A DNA stretch of 64,000 nucleotides, from assembly GCA_003151825.1 (NCBI GenBank), contig PLYO01000039.1:39411-103410 (forward strand). The letters are read 5' to 3'. The notes below the pieces were generated by a model. It saw only the letters and a program-made list of their open reading frames with translations. It had not been told where the DNA came from and did not search any database. The position numbers and the translations under genes were made by a program. How positions within the stretch are numbered: position 1 is the first letter of the stretch; every line of letters starts with the position of its first letter. The DNA comes from Ignavibacteriota bacterium (GTDB lineage Bacteria > Bacteroidota > Ignavibacteria > Palsa-1295). This document shows, one piece after another, positions 54,536 to 62,512 of this stretch.

Positions 54536-56377
54536 ATGAAGAAACTAACACGAAGGTTCCTCATGCTTCTGGCAGTAGGGACCCTTGCTTTCTCAGCTAC
54601 TTCTGCTTCCGCGCAGCTTCGTCAGACGAAGCTCTTCGTCGATGACGGCTTTGGCGGCTTTATGACCATCGCCGGCACGGCCGCCAATACCCACCTGATT
54701 TCCGGCGGCGTGGATGACGCAATCACGATTGGCAATGCCGGACAGACCGCCGCGTTGACCTTTGGCAGTTCCACTGCAGGCTATATTACGAACATCGGTA
54801 TCGGCGGCGGAGGGGATATCCTGAACCTGAGCAACGGTAATGGTGCGAATACTTTGAACATCGCGAATGGTACCGGCGGAAACACGATCCATTTGGCCGA
54901 TGGCGCAACAACCGCAAATTCCATAACTATCGGGTATAATTCACCCGGCTTGGGGGGAACCCTCCTCCTTAACGCCGGAACGGGCGGATTGAGCATAGGC
55001 GCAACGGCCGATGCTCGGACAATCCATTTCGCTGATGGCGCGGCTATCCAGACGTTGCACATCGCGGATGGCGGTGCGGCGAACGTCATCACACTCGGCT
55101 CCACGACCGGCGCAGCTTCGGTAACGGTGCATGTCGGTACGGGCGCACCCACCTCCGACTACACAGTCGATGGCGTAACCACATCGAAATTCGGCCTTGG
55201 TGCCTCGACCACATCCGGTACGATCACGATTGGCGGAACCGGTACCACCGGCGTAATCGGCATTGGAAATACGACGGGTACTAATACCGCTTCCGTGTTC
55301 ATTGGTAATGGGGTTGGCGGAAGTCAGGTTAATATTGGAACTCAAGCTATAGGCATTCAGACCAATCTTATTGGCATCGGTTCAACGGCCAACGGCTCGT
55401 CACTAACGCTGAGAGTTGGCACCGGGAATTACAGCCTCGATGGCGTAGGCGCATCGACGTATGCGATTGGTGCTTCGACCACATCCGGTACGATCACGAT
55501 TGGCGGCACGGCTCAGACCGGCGCGCTGACGTTAGGCTCCTCTTCGGTGGCTAACACAGAGAACATTGCTACCGGCGCGGGCGCGACCACGCTTCACATA
55601 GCTGATCATGCGGCAACGGCTAACATCACCACGATTGGCAATACGGGCGGAACACTCGCGCTTGCTTCTTCGACGGGATTTAATGTCGATGCGCTTGGCA
55701 ACATTGCGTTCGGCGCCGTAACCGGAACCGCGCAAACGATTAACTTCTCAAGTCCTGCAGCCGCTACTGCCGGAGCTTCTCTCTCTGTTACCGGACAGAC
55801 CGGTTTCGCTACCGGGACTGCTTTTAATGGCGGAGCCTTATCGTACACTGGCGGTACGGGCGGCGCTGGTGGTGTAGCAAATGGTAATGGCGGCGCGATA
55901 TCAATCACTGGCGGTACGGCTGGCGGCGGTGCTGGAACAGGTCTTGGAGGAGCGGTCACTATTTCTGGTGGTGACAAAGGCGCTGGCGGTGGTGCAGCAT
56001 GGGGTACCGTAACTATCCAGGGCGCTCCAAGCACTGGCAACACGGTTATTGGTAATACGACCGGGACGGTGACCATCCACAATCTCCTGACGAGCGGTCC
56101 GGATGTACTTTCTTACTTTTCCGTTACCACCGCTGCAACAACCGACTTAACGGCAGGTGTCAACGTCGGGTATTCCGTGTACAACTTAGATAACACGGTG
56201 GGCGCGGACTACACTTTGGTGTTACCCACGGAGCAAGATGGTTATCTAGTCTATATCCACAATTCCAACACTCATAATGCAGACGTTGGTGGGCTTCCGG
56301 TCATCCCTCCGGGCAATACTGCGGAATACGTCGGCATCGCGGGTGGCTGGCACGAGATCTACTTGTCGGGCAACTAA
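54536..56377 (+). CDS. Repetitive surface protein 3
   Basis: The 613-residue protein has a signal peptide (KKLTRRFLMLLAVGTLAFSATSASA, then Gln). The mature start LRQTKLFVDDGFGGFMTI is shared with the 58550 protein (LAQTKLFVDNGSGTFATI). The body has tandem units ending TIGGTGTTGVIGIGN and ALTLGSSS, with HIADG-AN-I repeats resembling beta-solenoid rungs. The C-terminal PVIPPGNTAEYVGIAGGWHEIYL looks like a capping domain. It is one of at least four paralogues in 9 kb. It is probably secreted and surface attached; no known anchoring signal. Confidence 0.72.
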   Translation: MKKLTRRFLMLLAVGTLAFSATSASAQLRQTKLFVDDGFGGFMTIAGTAANTHLISGGVDDAITIGNAGQTAALTFGSSTAGYITNIGIGGGGDILNLSNGNGANTLNIANGTGGNTIHLADGATTANSITIGYNSPGLGGTLLLNAGTGGLSIGATADARTIHFADGAAIQTLHIADGGAANVITLGSTTGAASVTVHVGTGAPTSDYTVDGVTTSKFGLGASTTSGTITIGGTGTTGVIGIGNTTGTNTASVFIGNGVGGSQVNIGTQAIGIQTNLIGIGSTANGSSLTLRVGTGNYSLDGVGASTYAIGASTTSGTITIGGTAQTGALTLGSSSVANTENIATGAGATTLHIADHAATANITTIGNTGGTLALASSTGFNVDALGNIAFGAVTGTAQTINFSSPAAATAGASLSVTGQTGFATGTAFNGGALSYTGGTGGAGGVANGNGGAISITGGTAGGGAGTGLGGAVTISGGDKGAGGGAAWGTVTIQGAPSTGNTVIGNTTGTVTIHNLLTSGPDVLSYFSVTTAATTDLTAGVNVGYSVYNLDNTVGADYTLVLPTEQDGYLVYIHNSNTHNADVGGLPVIPPGNTAEYVGIAGGWHEIYLSGN

Positions 56378-56634
56378 TCTTTCTTCCTCCTCCCTGCTCG
56401 CGTAATTTTCGCGGGCAGGTGCGCGGGCAGTTAAGAATTAAGAAAGAAGAATTAAGAGTTAGGGGAGTTCCTCTACTCTTAACTCGAAACGCCGGGTTAG
56501 TTAGGAGTTTTTTAGTTACGAGCGAAGAGCTGCGGGTGGTGTATTTCCCGCCCGTGGCCCGGAGTTCGAAACGAAAGCGACACGGCACTTCGCGGGAAGT
56601 TGCGTCGTTGCAGTGACTATAAAGCACGAATACG
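56378..56634. other. Intergenic region with hairpin
   Basis: CCTGCTCGCG-TAATTTT-CGCGGGCAGG at about 56395-56421 is a good stem after surface protein 3. Beyond that is an AAGAATTAAGAAAGAAGAATTAAG tract and an upstream segment for the first coiled-coil gene. A similar AGTTAGGAGTTTTTTAGTTACGA-like block recurs at 57069-57110. Confidence 0.65.
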
Positions 56635-56859
56635 ATGTCAACCATAGACCTAAAAGCCTACGAGATTTTCAAAAGCAAGTTCGGCGAAAAAGACGCCGAG
56701 ATTGTGATCGAATACTTCGAGTCGAAAACGGAATCGAAGTTTCAGGAGAAAAAGGACATTTTTCTCACGAAAGACGACAAAATCGATATGATCAAGTGGA
56801 TGGTGGGCCTTTGGCTTGCTCAGATGGCGGCGATCATCGGTATCTACCTGACCAAATGA
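56635..56859 (+). CDS. DUF1640/CCDC90-like coiled-coil protein, family A copy 1
   Basis: The 74-residue protein has a coiled-coil N-terminus (DLKAYEIFKSKFGEKDAEIVIEYFESKTESKF) and a single C-terminal TM helix (MIKWMVGLWLAQMAAIIGIYL), as bacterial relatives of CCDC90 do. The N-terminal 30 residues are nearly identical to the copies at 57215 and 61804. Role unknown. The stop overlaps the start of a 56-residue frame at 56856 (ATGA). Confidence 0.8.
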   Translation: MSTIDLKAYEIFKSKFGEKDAEIVIEYFESKTESKFQEKKDIFLTKDDKIDMIKWMVGLWLAQMAAIIGIYLTK

Positions 56860-57026
56860 CGCATCGGTTTTTCGGAACGCGCACGATCTGGCGGGCCTCA
56901 TCGAGGAAACCGAGGAGCCTTCGGTCGCTCGCGGAACGAATAACGAAGCTCGAACTCGTGCTTCGGGAATACGCGAAAACGGAGCCTCGGTTAGCAGAGA
57001 TTCTGAAGCAGTATGCGCTTTGGTAA
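56856..57026 (+). CDS. Small Arg/Lys-rich protein
   Basis: The 56-residue frame overlaps family A copy 1 by 4 nt. Its end RITKLELVLREYAKTEPRLAEILKQYALW is amphipathic and protein-like, while the first 25 residues are Arg/Ser rich. It could be a genuine coupled gene or a fused remnant of another coiled-coil gene. Confidence 0.4.
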   Translation: MTHRFFGTRTIWRASSRKPRSLRSLAERITKLELVLREYAKTEPRLAEILKQYALW

Positions 57027-57214
57027 TGTTCGAGTCAAGATGAGCGATGATAATTCGTCATCGTTCATCGGTTAGTTAGGAGTTTTTAGTTACGAATGAA
57101 GAGTTAAGAGTTAGGAATGCCTCTGCTCTTAACTCGGAATTCTGAGCTTAGGAACTCGGCCGGCACTTTGGGAGATGACGATTCGTTCTTTGGCAATAAC
57201 ACACCATTCAAACG

Positions 57215-57505
57215 ATGTCAACATTAGACCTGAAGGCGTACGAGATATTCAAGAGCAAGCTCGGCGAAAAAGAAGCCGAGATTGTTATTGAATACTTCGA
57301 GTCCAAAACGGAATCGAAATTTCAGGAGAAGAAAGAGGTTCTTGCCACAAAAGGAGACCTCCACGAGCTTCGTGACGCGACGAAGGACGATATTGCGTTA
57401 GTCAGGCAAGAGGCTCTAACCACGAAAGTCGATCTCATCAAGTGGATGGTCGGGCTTTGGTTAGCGCAGATGGCGGCTATCGTCGGGTTATACTTGACGC
57501 GGTAG
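57215..57505 (+). CDS. DUF1640/CCDC90-like coiled-coil protein, family A copy 2
   Basis: The 96-residue protein repeats the family A start (MSTLDLKAYEIFKSKLGEKEA) and the TM end (IKWMVGLWLAQMAAIVGLYL) with an additional GDLHELRDATKDDIALVRQEA coiled-coil spacer. The repeat of leader sequence (TTAGTTAGGAGTTTTTAGTTACGAATGAAGAG) seen near 56500 suggests block duplication of gene plus leader. Confidence 0.8.
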   Translation: MSTLDLKAYEIFKSKLGEKEAEIVIEYFESKTESKFQEKKEVLATKGDLHELRDATKDDIALVRQEALTTKVDLIKWMVGLWLAQMAAIVGLYLTR

Positions 57506-57545
57506 GACCCCGAACGAAAGCCGGCTCGAACGCGATTACTACTTC

Positions 57546-57896
57546 ATGGCAAACGATTTCGAACGACGGTTAAGCAAAGTGGAACGGACGCTGGAAGACC
57601 ATCTTCCGAACCTCTATGCTTTCACGGATAAGCTGCAGGTCTATATCGACGAGCTTCGTGCGGACCATGAGGACTCGAAACGGCGGATCGATCAGAACGA
57701 GAAGCAGATTGCGGAATTGAAAAACATGCAATCGAACATGCTCGATGTGCAAGCGAGGGTGCAGGACACGATGGAGAAAATTTCGAAGTCGCACGACATG
57801 CTTCGAGAAATGCAGGGGACAACGATGACGGTCCTGCGGGCCATCGGGGCTTCGGTAAAGGACCACGAAGGCCGGCTCGCTGCCGGGAAGCTTTGA
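57546..57896 (+). CDS. Soluble coiled-coil protein, family B copy 1
   Basis: The 116-residue protein without TM begins MANDFERRLSKVERTLEDHLPNLYAF, continues with DELRADHEDSKRRIDQNEKQ and ends with the family mark DHEGRLAAGKL. It is a predicted continuous coiled coil. It lies 40 nt after family A copy 2. No known domain. Confidence 0.75.
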   Translation: MANDFERRLSKVERTLEDHLPNLYAFTDKLQVYIDELRADHEDSKRRIDQNEKQIAELKNMQSNMLDVQARVQDTMEKISKSHDMLREMQGTTMTVLRAIGASVKDHEGRLAAGKL

Positions 57897-57978
57897 CAAT
57901 GACGAATGACGAATGAGGGCGGGGAAAACCTCGCTTTCTTCGGCGAACGAAAGTCGGTTTGAAACGCATTAGAACAGC

Positions 57979-58341
57979 ATGGCAGATGATTTTAAAGCGC
58001 GTTTAGACCGTCTGGAGGGACGATTCGATGAGCATGTTTCGGCCATTTACGAGCTTATCGATACGCTTCGGGCGGACCACGAGGAGTCTCGGAAGCGTCT
58101 TTTGCAAAACGAGATAGCATTCGGGGAATTTCGGATACGCATGGACGCGCGCATGTCGCAAAACGAGGACCTGGTACGGCGCGTGGCCGAATCGCAGACT
58201 TCGCTCGCGGGTGCTTTGGTGAAGATCTCGGAATCGCATGACAGGCTGGTCGAAACACACGGCGCAACGATGAACGTCTTGCGCAGTATGCAAGGAACGC
58301 TGATCGATCACGAAGTCCGGCTCGCAGCCGGGAAATTATGA
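57979..58341 (+). CDS. Soluble coiled-coil protein, family B copy 2
   Basis: The 120-residue protein starts MADDFKARLDRLEGRFDEHVSAI and ends IDHEVRLAAGKL, matching the previous gene in start and end but not in the middle. It is a coiled coil with hydrophobic heptads. The tandem placement with copy 1 (about 80 nt apart) indicates local duplication. Confidence 0.75.
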   Translation: MADDFKARLDRLEGRFDEHVSAIYELIDTLRADHEESRKRLLQNEIAFGEFRIRMDARMSQNEDLVRRVAESQTSLAGALVKISESHDRLVETHGATMNVLRSMQGTLIDHEVRLAAGKL

Positions 58342-58549
58342 TGAATGACGAATTCACGCGCTACGCATCACTCTTCATGAAAAATAGGCGCCCCGAGTTC
58401 ATTAACTTTAAATTCAAAAAAAAATTCTCGATGACGAGAATGACGAATAAAGCCTAAAAAGGGCACAACCACTCGGTACTCGGTACTCGGTACCCGGTAC
58501 TCAAAAGATTTTTCAGACATTTTTCGAACATTTACAACCAAAAACGAAC
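58342..58549. other. Intergenic region with ACTCGGT tandem
   Basis: ACTCGGTACTCGGTACTCGG and a further GGTACTC copy form a 7-nt tandem at about 58471-58505. The rest is AT-rich. No gene. Confidence 0.65.
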
Positions 58550-59725
58550 ATGAAACGAACACTTTCTTTCTTAAGCGGCATAGCGGTCATTTTTATCGCC
58601 TCCGGCGCCTGGGCGCAGCTGGCGCAGACGAAGCTCTTCGTCGATAACGGCAGCGGCACTTTTGCGACCATCAACGCGACCGGCCTCGTCGCTCCAACCA
58701 CCTTTACGCTCCCGACCGGGGGTGGTACGCAGACGATCGTCACGAGCGCGAACCAAATGCTGTACAATACCGCTGCGCCGGGGAATAACGGTGCGACCAT
58801 CACGGCGACGAATTATCTTTTCGATGCTCAGTATGATGCTTCGACGATAGCGGCGTTCAACGCGCTCGGCGCGATCATCACCTCAACGAATACTTCCACC
58901 GGCGCGAATAACAACGCCACCGGGCTTACGGTCGCCGCGACGGCTACCTCCACCGGCACGGCAATCGGCCTCAGCGCTTCTGCCTCGGGCGGCTCGACTG
59001 GGAATAATTTCGCTATTATCGTTCCGGCCTCCAGCGGCAATGTGGGCGTCGGCACATCGACGCCCGCAAGCCTTCTTACCGTGACCGGCGCACCGCTTAC
59101 GACGGTCCCCGTCCTCAGCGTGACAAACAGCGGGTCTGGCACCACGGATATCGGTGCGCTCATCACCGTATCGGGTGCAGCAACGAACGACGTTGGACTC
59201 ACATTTGCCGTCTCGGCCCCTGGAGCCTATGACATCCAGGGCTCCGGCACAACACCCGGCAACTGGAACGTTACCAGCGCGGGCGTTGGCGCATTTTCAT
59301 CGGCCCTACTAAATACCGCGACCACGGTTGCCAATGCTTCGCTATCGATTTTGGGTACTGGCGCTGGCGGCCCTGGCACTGGCGTGGGTGGACATATTCA
59401 ATCGCAGCAGACGACGGCACCCTCAGCAACCCCGAGTGGTGCGGCCATCTCAGCGACTGGCGTAACAACTGCAACGGATGTGGCTGGTAAGGTATCGTTC
59501 ACAGCAACTGGTTCAACAAGCACGGATTATGTGCAGGTGAACTTTGAAGCAAGCTACACAACAGCTCCGATAGTTGTGATAACTCCGGCTGATGCGACCA
59601 CCGCATCACACTTTGCTGATTTCTACGTCACACCTGCGACTGCACAATTCCGAATCAACTTAGATAGTCCCGTTGTTGGTCCTACTGCATTTAATTTCTA
59701 TTACCACGTAATCGAGACGCGGTAA
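58550..59725 (+). CDS. Repetitive surface protein 4
   Basis: The 391-residue protein has a signal peptide (KRTLSFLSGIAVIFIASGAWA, then Gln). It contains the LAQTKLFVDNGSGTFATI start shared with surface protein 3 and the AYDIQGSG...PGNWNVTSAG unit shared with surface protein 1. It also carries GNVGVGTSTPASLLTVTG, a motif common in phage tail-fibre-like and adhesin repeats. The C-terminal 80 residues (FEASYTTAPIVVITPAD onward) resemble a lectin-like or adhesin end domain. The family is otherwise unassigned. Confidence 0.72.
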   Translation: MKRTLSFLSGIAVIFIASGAWAQLAQTKLFVDNGSGTFATINATGLVAPTTFTLPTGGGTQTIVTSANQMLYNTAAPGNNGATITATNYLFDAQYDASTIAAFNALGAIITSTNTSTGANNNATGLTVAATATSTGTAIGLSASASGGSTGNNFAIIVPASSGNVGVGTSTPASLLTVTGAPLTTVPVLSVTNSGSGTTDIGALITVSGAATNDVGLTFAVSAPGAYDIQGSGTTPGNWNVTSAGVGAFSSALLNTATTVANASLSILGTGAGGPGTGVGGHIQSQQTTAPSATPSGAAISATGVTTATDVAGKVSFTATGSTSTDYVQVNFEASYTTAPIVVITPADATTASHFADFYVTPATAQFRINLDSPVVGPTAFNFYYHVIETR

Positions 59726-59747
59726 ATAGATAGAGCATTTTCCCCCA

Positions 59748-59783
59748 CCCGCGCCGCACCCGTTGTGTCGCGGGATTTTTTTT
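59748..59783 (+). terminator. Terminator after surface protein 4
   Basis: CCCGCG...CGCGGG stem with T8 tail. The same general type, with GGCCCGCG arms, recurs after family B genes (60179, 60611, 61057). Confidence 0.75.
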
Positions 59784-59864
59784 GGGGAATGATGAAAGGT
59801 GAAGGATGAGGGATGAAGGATGGGGGGGTTGTAACTTTTCGTCAAGCCGGCGAGTTATAAAAAT

Positions 59865-60161
59865 ATGGCAATAGCAATTAGTGACATCGACCTCTACGAG
59901 ATGCTCAAAGCGCCACTCGGAGAAAATGGCGCGAAGACGCTCGTTAATTTCGTGGAATCGAAGGTAGAGAATGGTTTTCAGGCACGGCTCGATACGTTCG
60001 CGACGAAAAAAGATATTGCATTGCTGAAGGAAGACATTGCGGCGGTTCGCATGGAGCTCGAAGTGAAGATGGCCCAGATGGAGACGCGGATCATCCGGTG
60101 GATGTTCATCTTCTGGATTGGCCAGATTGCGACGGTGATCGCGATTATGAAGCTGCTGTGA
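59865..60161 (+). CDS. DUF1640/CCDC90-like coiled-coil protein, family A copy 3
   Basis: The 98-residue protein is more diverged: DLYEMLKAPLGENGAKTLVNFVESKVENGF in place of the copy 1 start, a coiled-coil centre and a C-terminal TM (WMFIFWIGQIATVIAIMKLL). The leader GTAACTTTTCGTCAAGCCGGCGAGTTA precedes the ATG and recurs at 60692 and 61449. Confidence 0.78.
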   Translation: MAIAISDIDLYEMLKAPLGENGAKTLVNFVESKVENGFQARLDTFATKKDIALLKEDIAAVRMELEVKMAQMETRIIRWMFIFWIGQIATVIAIMKLL

Positions 60162-60178
60162 GCGTAAATTTTTTTCCC

Positions 60179-60223
60179 CGGCCCGCGCCGCATCGGCAAC
60201 GATGTACGCGGGCCGTTTTTTTT
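60179..60223 (+). terminator. GGCCCGCG terminator, cassette copy 1
   Basis: CGGCCCGCG...CGCGGGCCG stem and T8. It begins a block of about 120 nt (60170-60293) that is repeated at 60599-60690 and 61045-61168. Confidence 0.8.
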
Positions 60224-60295
60224 GTAGCGCCGGCGTCCCGCCGGTCCCCGGTTCGCGGCACGAACTAAAGGACGCGGAGAGGGGGTTAGCATAGT

Positions 60296-60583
60296 ATGGC
60301 AGACGATTTTAAAGAGCGATTAGAACGATTAGAACTGAACTTCGACGAGTACTTGGCGATGTTCTATCGCTGGCTCGACGAGCTTCGTACGGACATGAAG
60401 CAGCACGAAGCGCGCATGGATGCTATGCAGGAAATTCACGTTCTTTTGGCGGAAAACGATGGGAAGATCATCGAGACCCAGCGAAAGCAGTCCGACATGC
60501 AAGGCTATATCCTGAAGCTGATCGACAAGATGGATGGGAAGCTGGACAATCACGAAGGGCGGCTCTCGCCGGCGGGTATCTAA
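60296..60583 (+). CDS. Soluble coiled-coil protein, family B copy 3
   Basis: The 95-residue protein starts MADDFKERLERLELNFDEYLAMF and ends LDNHEGRLSPAGI, again the family B layout. It is a coiled coil without TM. Cassette-type repeats with terminators lie on both sides, indicating that the gene moved as a block. Confidence 0.75.
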   Translation: MADDFKERLERLELNFDEYLAMFYRWLDELRTDMKQHEARMDAMQEIHVLLAENDGKIIETQRKQSDMQGYILKLIDKMDGKLDNHEGRLSPAGI

Positions 60584-60610
60584 AGTTCGATCGGCGTAAT
60601 TTTTTCCCCG

Positions 60611-60655
60611 GCCCGCACCGCATCGGCAACGATGTACGCGGGCCGTTTTTTTTGT
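60611..60655 (+). terminator. GGCCCGC terminator, cassette copy 2
   Basis: Same stem as 60179 with small changes, T8 tail. The block continues with GTAGCGCCGGCGTCCCGCCG. Confidence 0.78.
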
Positions 60656-60728
60656 AGCGCCGGCGTCCCGCCGGTCCCCGGTTCGCCGCTCTCAGTAACT
60701 TTTCGTTATGGCGGGGGGTTAAGAGACT

Positions 60729-61040
60729 ATGGCAAATGATTCCAAAGGGCGATTAGAAAATCTCGAGGGCGATTTTAAGGAACTCCGTGAGTTCGTTCCG
60801 ATCCTCTATGGCTATATCGATGAGCTTCGTGGCTGGACTCAGGAGCTGCGCGAGGAGCATAAAGAATCGCGGAAGCGGATCGAGCAAAACGAAGAGTTCA
60901 TGCGCGAAATGAAACGGGAACATGAGTCGCAGATGGGTGAACTCAAAGATACCCAAACTATCATGAGCCGACTTCTGCTTAGTATGAACGGCACGCTGGA
61001 CGATCATGAGCGGCGCCTTCCAAAGAAAGAGGACAAGTAG
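60729..61040 (+). CDS. Soluble coiled-coil protein, family B copy 4
   Basis: The 103-residue protein starts MANDSKGRLENLEGDFKELREF, with DELRGWTQELREEHKESRKRIEQNEE in the middle, and ends LDDHERRLPKKEDK. A highly charged coiled coil. The leader GTAACTTTTCGTTATGGCGGG matches that of 59865. Confidence 0.75.
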   Translation: MANDSKGRLENLEGDFKELREFVPILYGYIDELRGWTQELREEHKESRKRIEQNEEFMREMKREHESQMGELKDTQTIMSRLLLSMNGTLDDHERRLPKKEDK

Positions 61041-61056
61041 GGAATTTTTCCCCATC

Positions 61057-61099
61057 CCGCGCCGCATCGCTGACGATGTGCGCGGGCTGTTTTTTTTGT
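61057..61099 (+). terminator. CCCGCG terminator, cassette copy 3
   Basis: CCCGCGCCGCATCGCTGACG...GTGCGCGGGCTG with T8. This is a slightly diverged copy of the cassette terminator. Confidence 0.75.
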
Positions 61100-61169
61100 A
61101 GCGCCGGCGTCCCGCCGGTCCCCGGTTCGCGGCACGAACTAAAGGACGCGGAGAAGGGGTTAGCAAGGT

Positions 61170-61436
61170 ATGGCGAATGATTTCGAACAACGCTTAGGAA
61201 AGTTAGAGACGCGTTTGGATCAGCACCTTTTGGTCATCCACGAGTTCATCGACGAACTTCGCGTGGACCGGGATGTGAACCGGCAAATCGTGCGGCACCT
61301 GATCGATATGCATGCGGCGCAGCAAGAACAGACGGTAAGCATTGTCGAGATGCAAGGTCATATTCTACAGCTTATCGACAAAATGGATGGTAAGCTGGAC
61401 GATCACAATGCTCGTCTTTCGTCGGCGGGTATCTAA
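61170..61436 (+). CDS. Soluble coiled-coil protein, family B copy 5
   Basis: The 88-residue protein starts MANDFEQRLGKLETRLDQHLL and ends DDHNARLSSAGI. It shares QLIDKMDGKLD with copy 3 (60296), indicating a close relation. The preceding cassette (61045-61168) is almost identical to that before copy 3. Confidence 0.75.
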   Translation: MANDFEQRLGKLETRLDQHLLVIHEFIDELRVDRDVNRQIVRHLIDMHAAQQEQTVSIVEMQGHILQLIDKMDGKLDDHNARLSSAGI

Positions 61437-61482
61437 AGTTCCATCGGTGTAACTTTTCATTTGGGCGGCGGGTTAAATGGAT

Positions 61483-61803
61483 ATGGCACTCAAAAGCATA
61501 CCCCGCCGTGTAACGGATTTGGAGGATCGAAAAGGCATCGTCTATAGCTTCATGGGCGATCTTCGAAAATGGACCCTCCAGTTGCAGGGCGAGCGAAGAG
61601 AACACAAACTCCGCCTTCGCGAGCTTGAGATCGGGAACGAAGCGACCCGTGAAATGATCCGTGCCGTGAACGTGCTGCACGCCGACAGCCAAAAGCGCAT
61701 ATCCCAGAATGAGCAGGAGATCCGCAAATCCAATGAACTGCTTCAACTGATGCACGAGCGCGTAACCCGCCTGGAAGACCGTCAGAACGGGCATAAGAAT
61801 TAA
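61483..61803 (+). CDS. Coiled-coil protein, family B copy 6
   Basis: The 106-residue protein (ATG 61483; the ATG at 61477 is an alternative) starts MALKSIPRRVTDLEDRKGIVYSF and has no DHEGRL end. A GTAACTTTTC leader lies 20 nt upstream. The stop TAA is directly followed in the same frame by the family A remnant, so the gene may have been fused with it earlier. Confidence 0.65.
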   Translation: MALKSIPRRVTDLEDRKGIVYSFMGDLRKWTLQLQGERREHKLRLRELEIGNEATREMIRAVNVLHADSQKRISQNEQEIRKSNELLQLMHERVTRLEDRQNGHKN

Positions 61804-62010
61804 GAGAAAGAAGCCGAGATTGTGATCGAGTATTTCGAATCCAAAACGGAGTCGAAATTTCAGGAAAAGAAGGATGTTCTCGCCACGAAGCAGGACATCT
61901 CGGAGCTTCGTCTCGCGACTCAGCAGGATAAAATCGATATGATCAAATGGATGGTGGGTCTTTGGCTTGCCCAGATGGCAGCGATTGTGGGGTTGTATAT
62001 CGCAAGGTAG
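61804..62010 (+). pseudogene. 5'-truncated family A remnant after stop
   Basis: Reading in the same frame after the TAA at 61801, codons give EKEAEIVIEYFESKTESKF, then the coiled-coil and TM end (IKWMVGLWLAQMAAIVGLYI) of family A. The first 17 residues of the family are missing and no good start is present, except GTG 61822. Recombination between the two families is likely; stop-codon readthrough cannot be excluded. Confidence 0.7.
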
Positions 62011-62034
62011 TGGGTTTGTATATCGCAAGGTAGC
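61992..62034 (+). repeat. 22-bp tandem duplication at family A tail
   Basis: GTATATCGCAAGGTAG occurs twice (ends at about 62010 and 62032), a slippage-type duplication including the stop codon. Confidence 0.75.
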
Positions 62035-62045
62035 GGATAGTTTTT

Positions 62046-62091
62046 GTCCGATTTTGAGACGATTTAATTGGATCTCGTCTCAAAATCGGAC
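62046..62091. repeat. Palindrome with perfect 17-bp arms
   Basis: GTCCGATTTTGAGACGA (62046-62062) and its reverse complement (62075-62091), loop 12 nt, then GGTTTTATCC. It may end the preceding unit. Arm length and loop type recall 4067-4130. Confidence 0.85.
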
Positions 62092-62337
62092 GGTTTTATC
62101 CACATTATTAAAAAAAAGGGCTATTTTAAGGAACTATCGGTTTGGCACGGAAGTTATATAGGGGAATTTGGTTACTGACGTCGCAGTCAGAAGGTTTTTC
62201 GGTAGGAATGCGGATGTGCGGTCATTCCGATTTTTAGTGCGACGGTAGGTTATTTGAACGAGTCCTAACAGACTTGTTCCGCTTGTTTTCTTAGTGCGCG
62301 GATATGCGATGATCCGCAGGGCGCATGATAGTCATGC

Positions 62338-62366
62338 GTAACGCATCGGCGACGATGCGTTTTGTT
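62338..62366 (+). terminator. AACGCATCG hairpin in leader
   Basis: AACGCATCG-GCGA-CGATGCGTT with a TTGTTG tail, about 150 nt before ATG 62513. A weak T-run makes it a possible attenuator rather than a full terminator. Confidence 0.45.
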
Positions 62367-62512
62367 GCAAGCGTTTCGCGGGCTGACACAAGCTTGCCGA
62401 GCGTTGTTTTTAATTCATTGCATGGCATTTTAGCCATAGAACGTGCGAAACTGTTTTATGGCCGGGGTGTAGTGTGACTGTAGTTACTGTTTCTAAAATA
62501 CTTGAGCAAAAC

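Larger units (their letters stand above)
62011..62512. other. Leader region of last surface gene
   Basis: 502 bases without a gene: the tandem duplication, a 17-bp-arm palindrome (62046-62091), and further on CGCATGATAGTCATGCG (about 62321-62337) and AACGCATCGGCGACGATGCGTT (about 62338-62360). The last two lie in tandem and could form competing hairpins. No clear -7 box was seen. Confidence 0.65.

Noticed and set aside
56613..56856. Plus-strand frame overlapping family A copy 1 in another frame
   Set aside because: Arg/Lys-rich shadow; only its last 56 codons, after an ATG at 56856, look protein-like.
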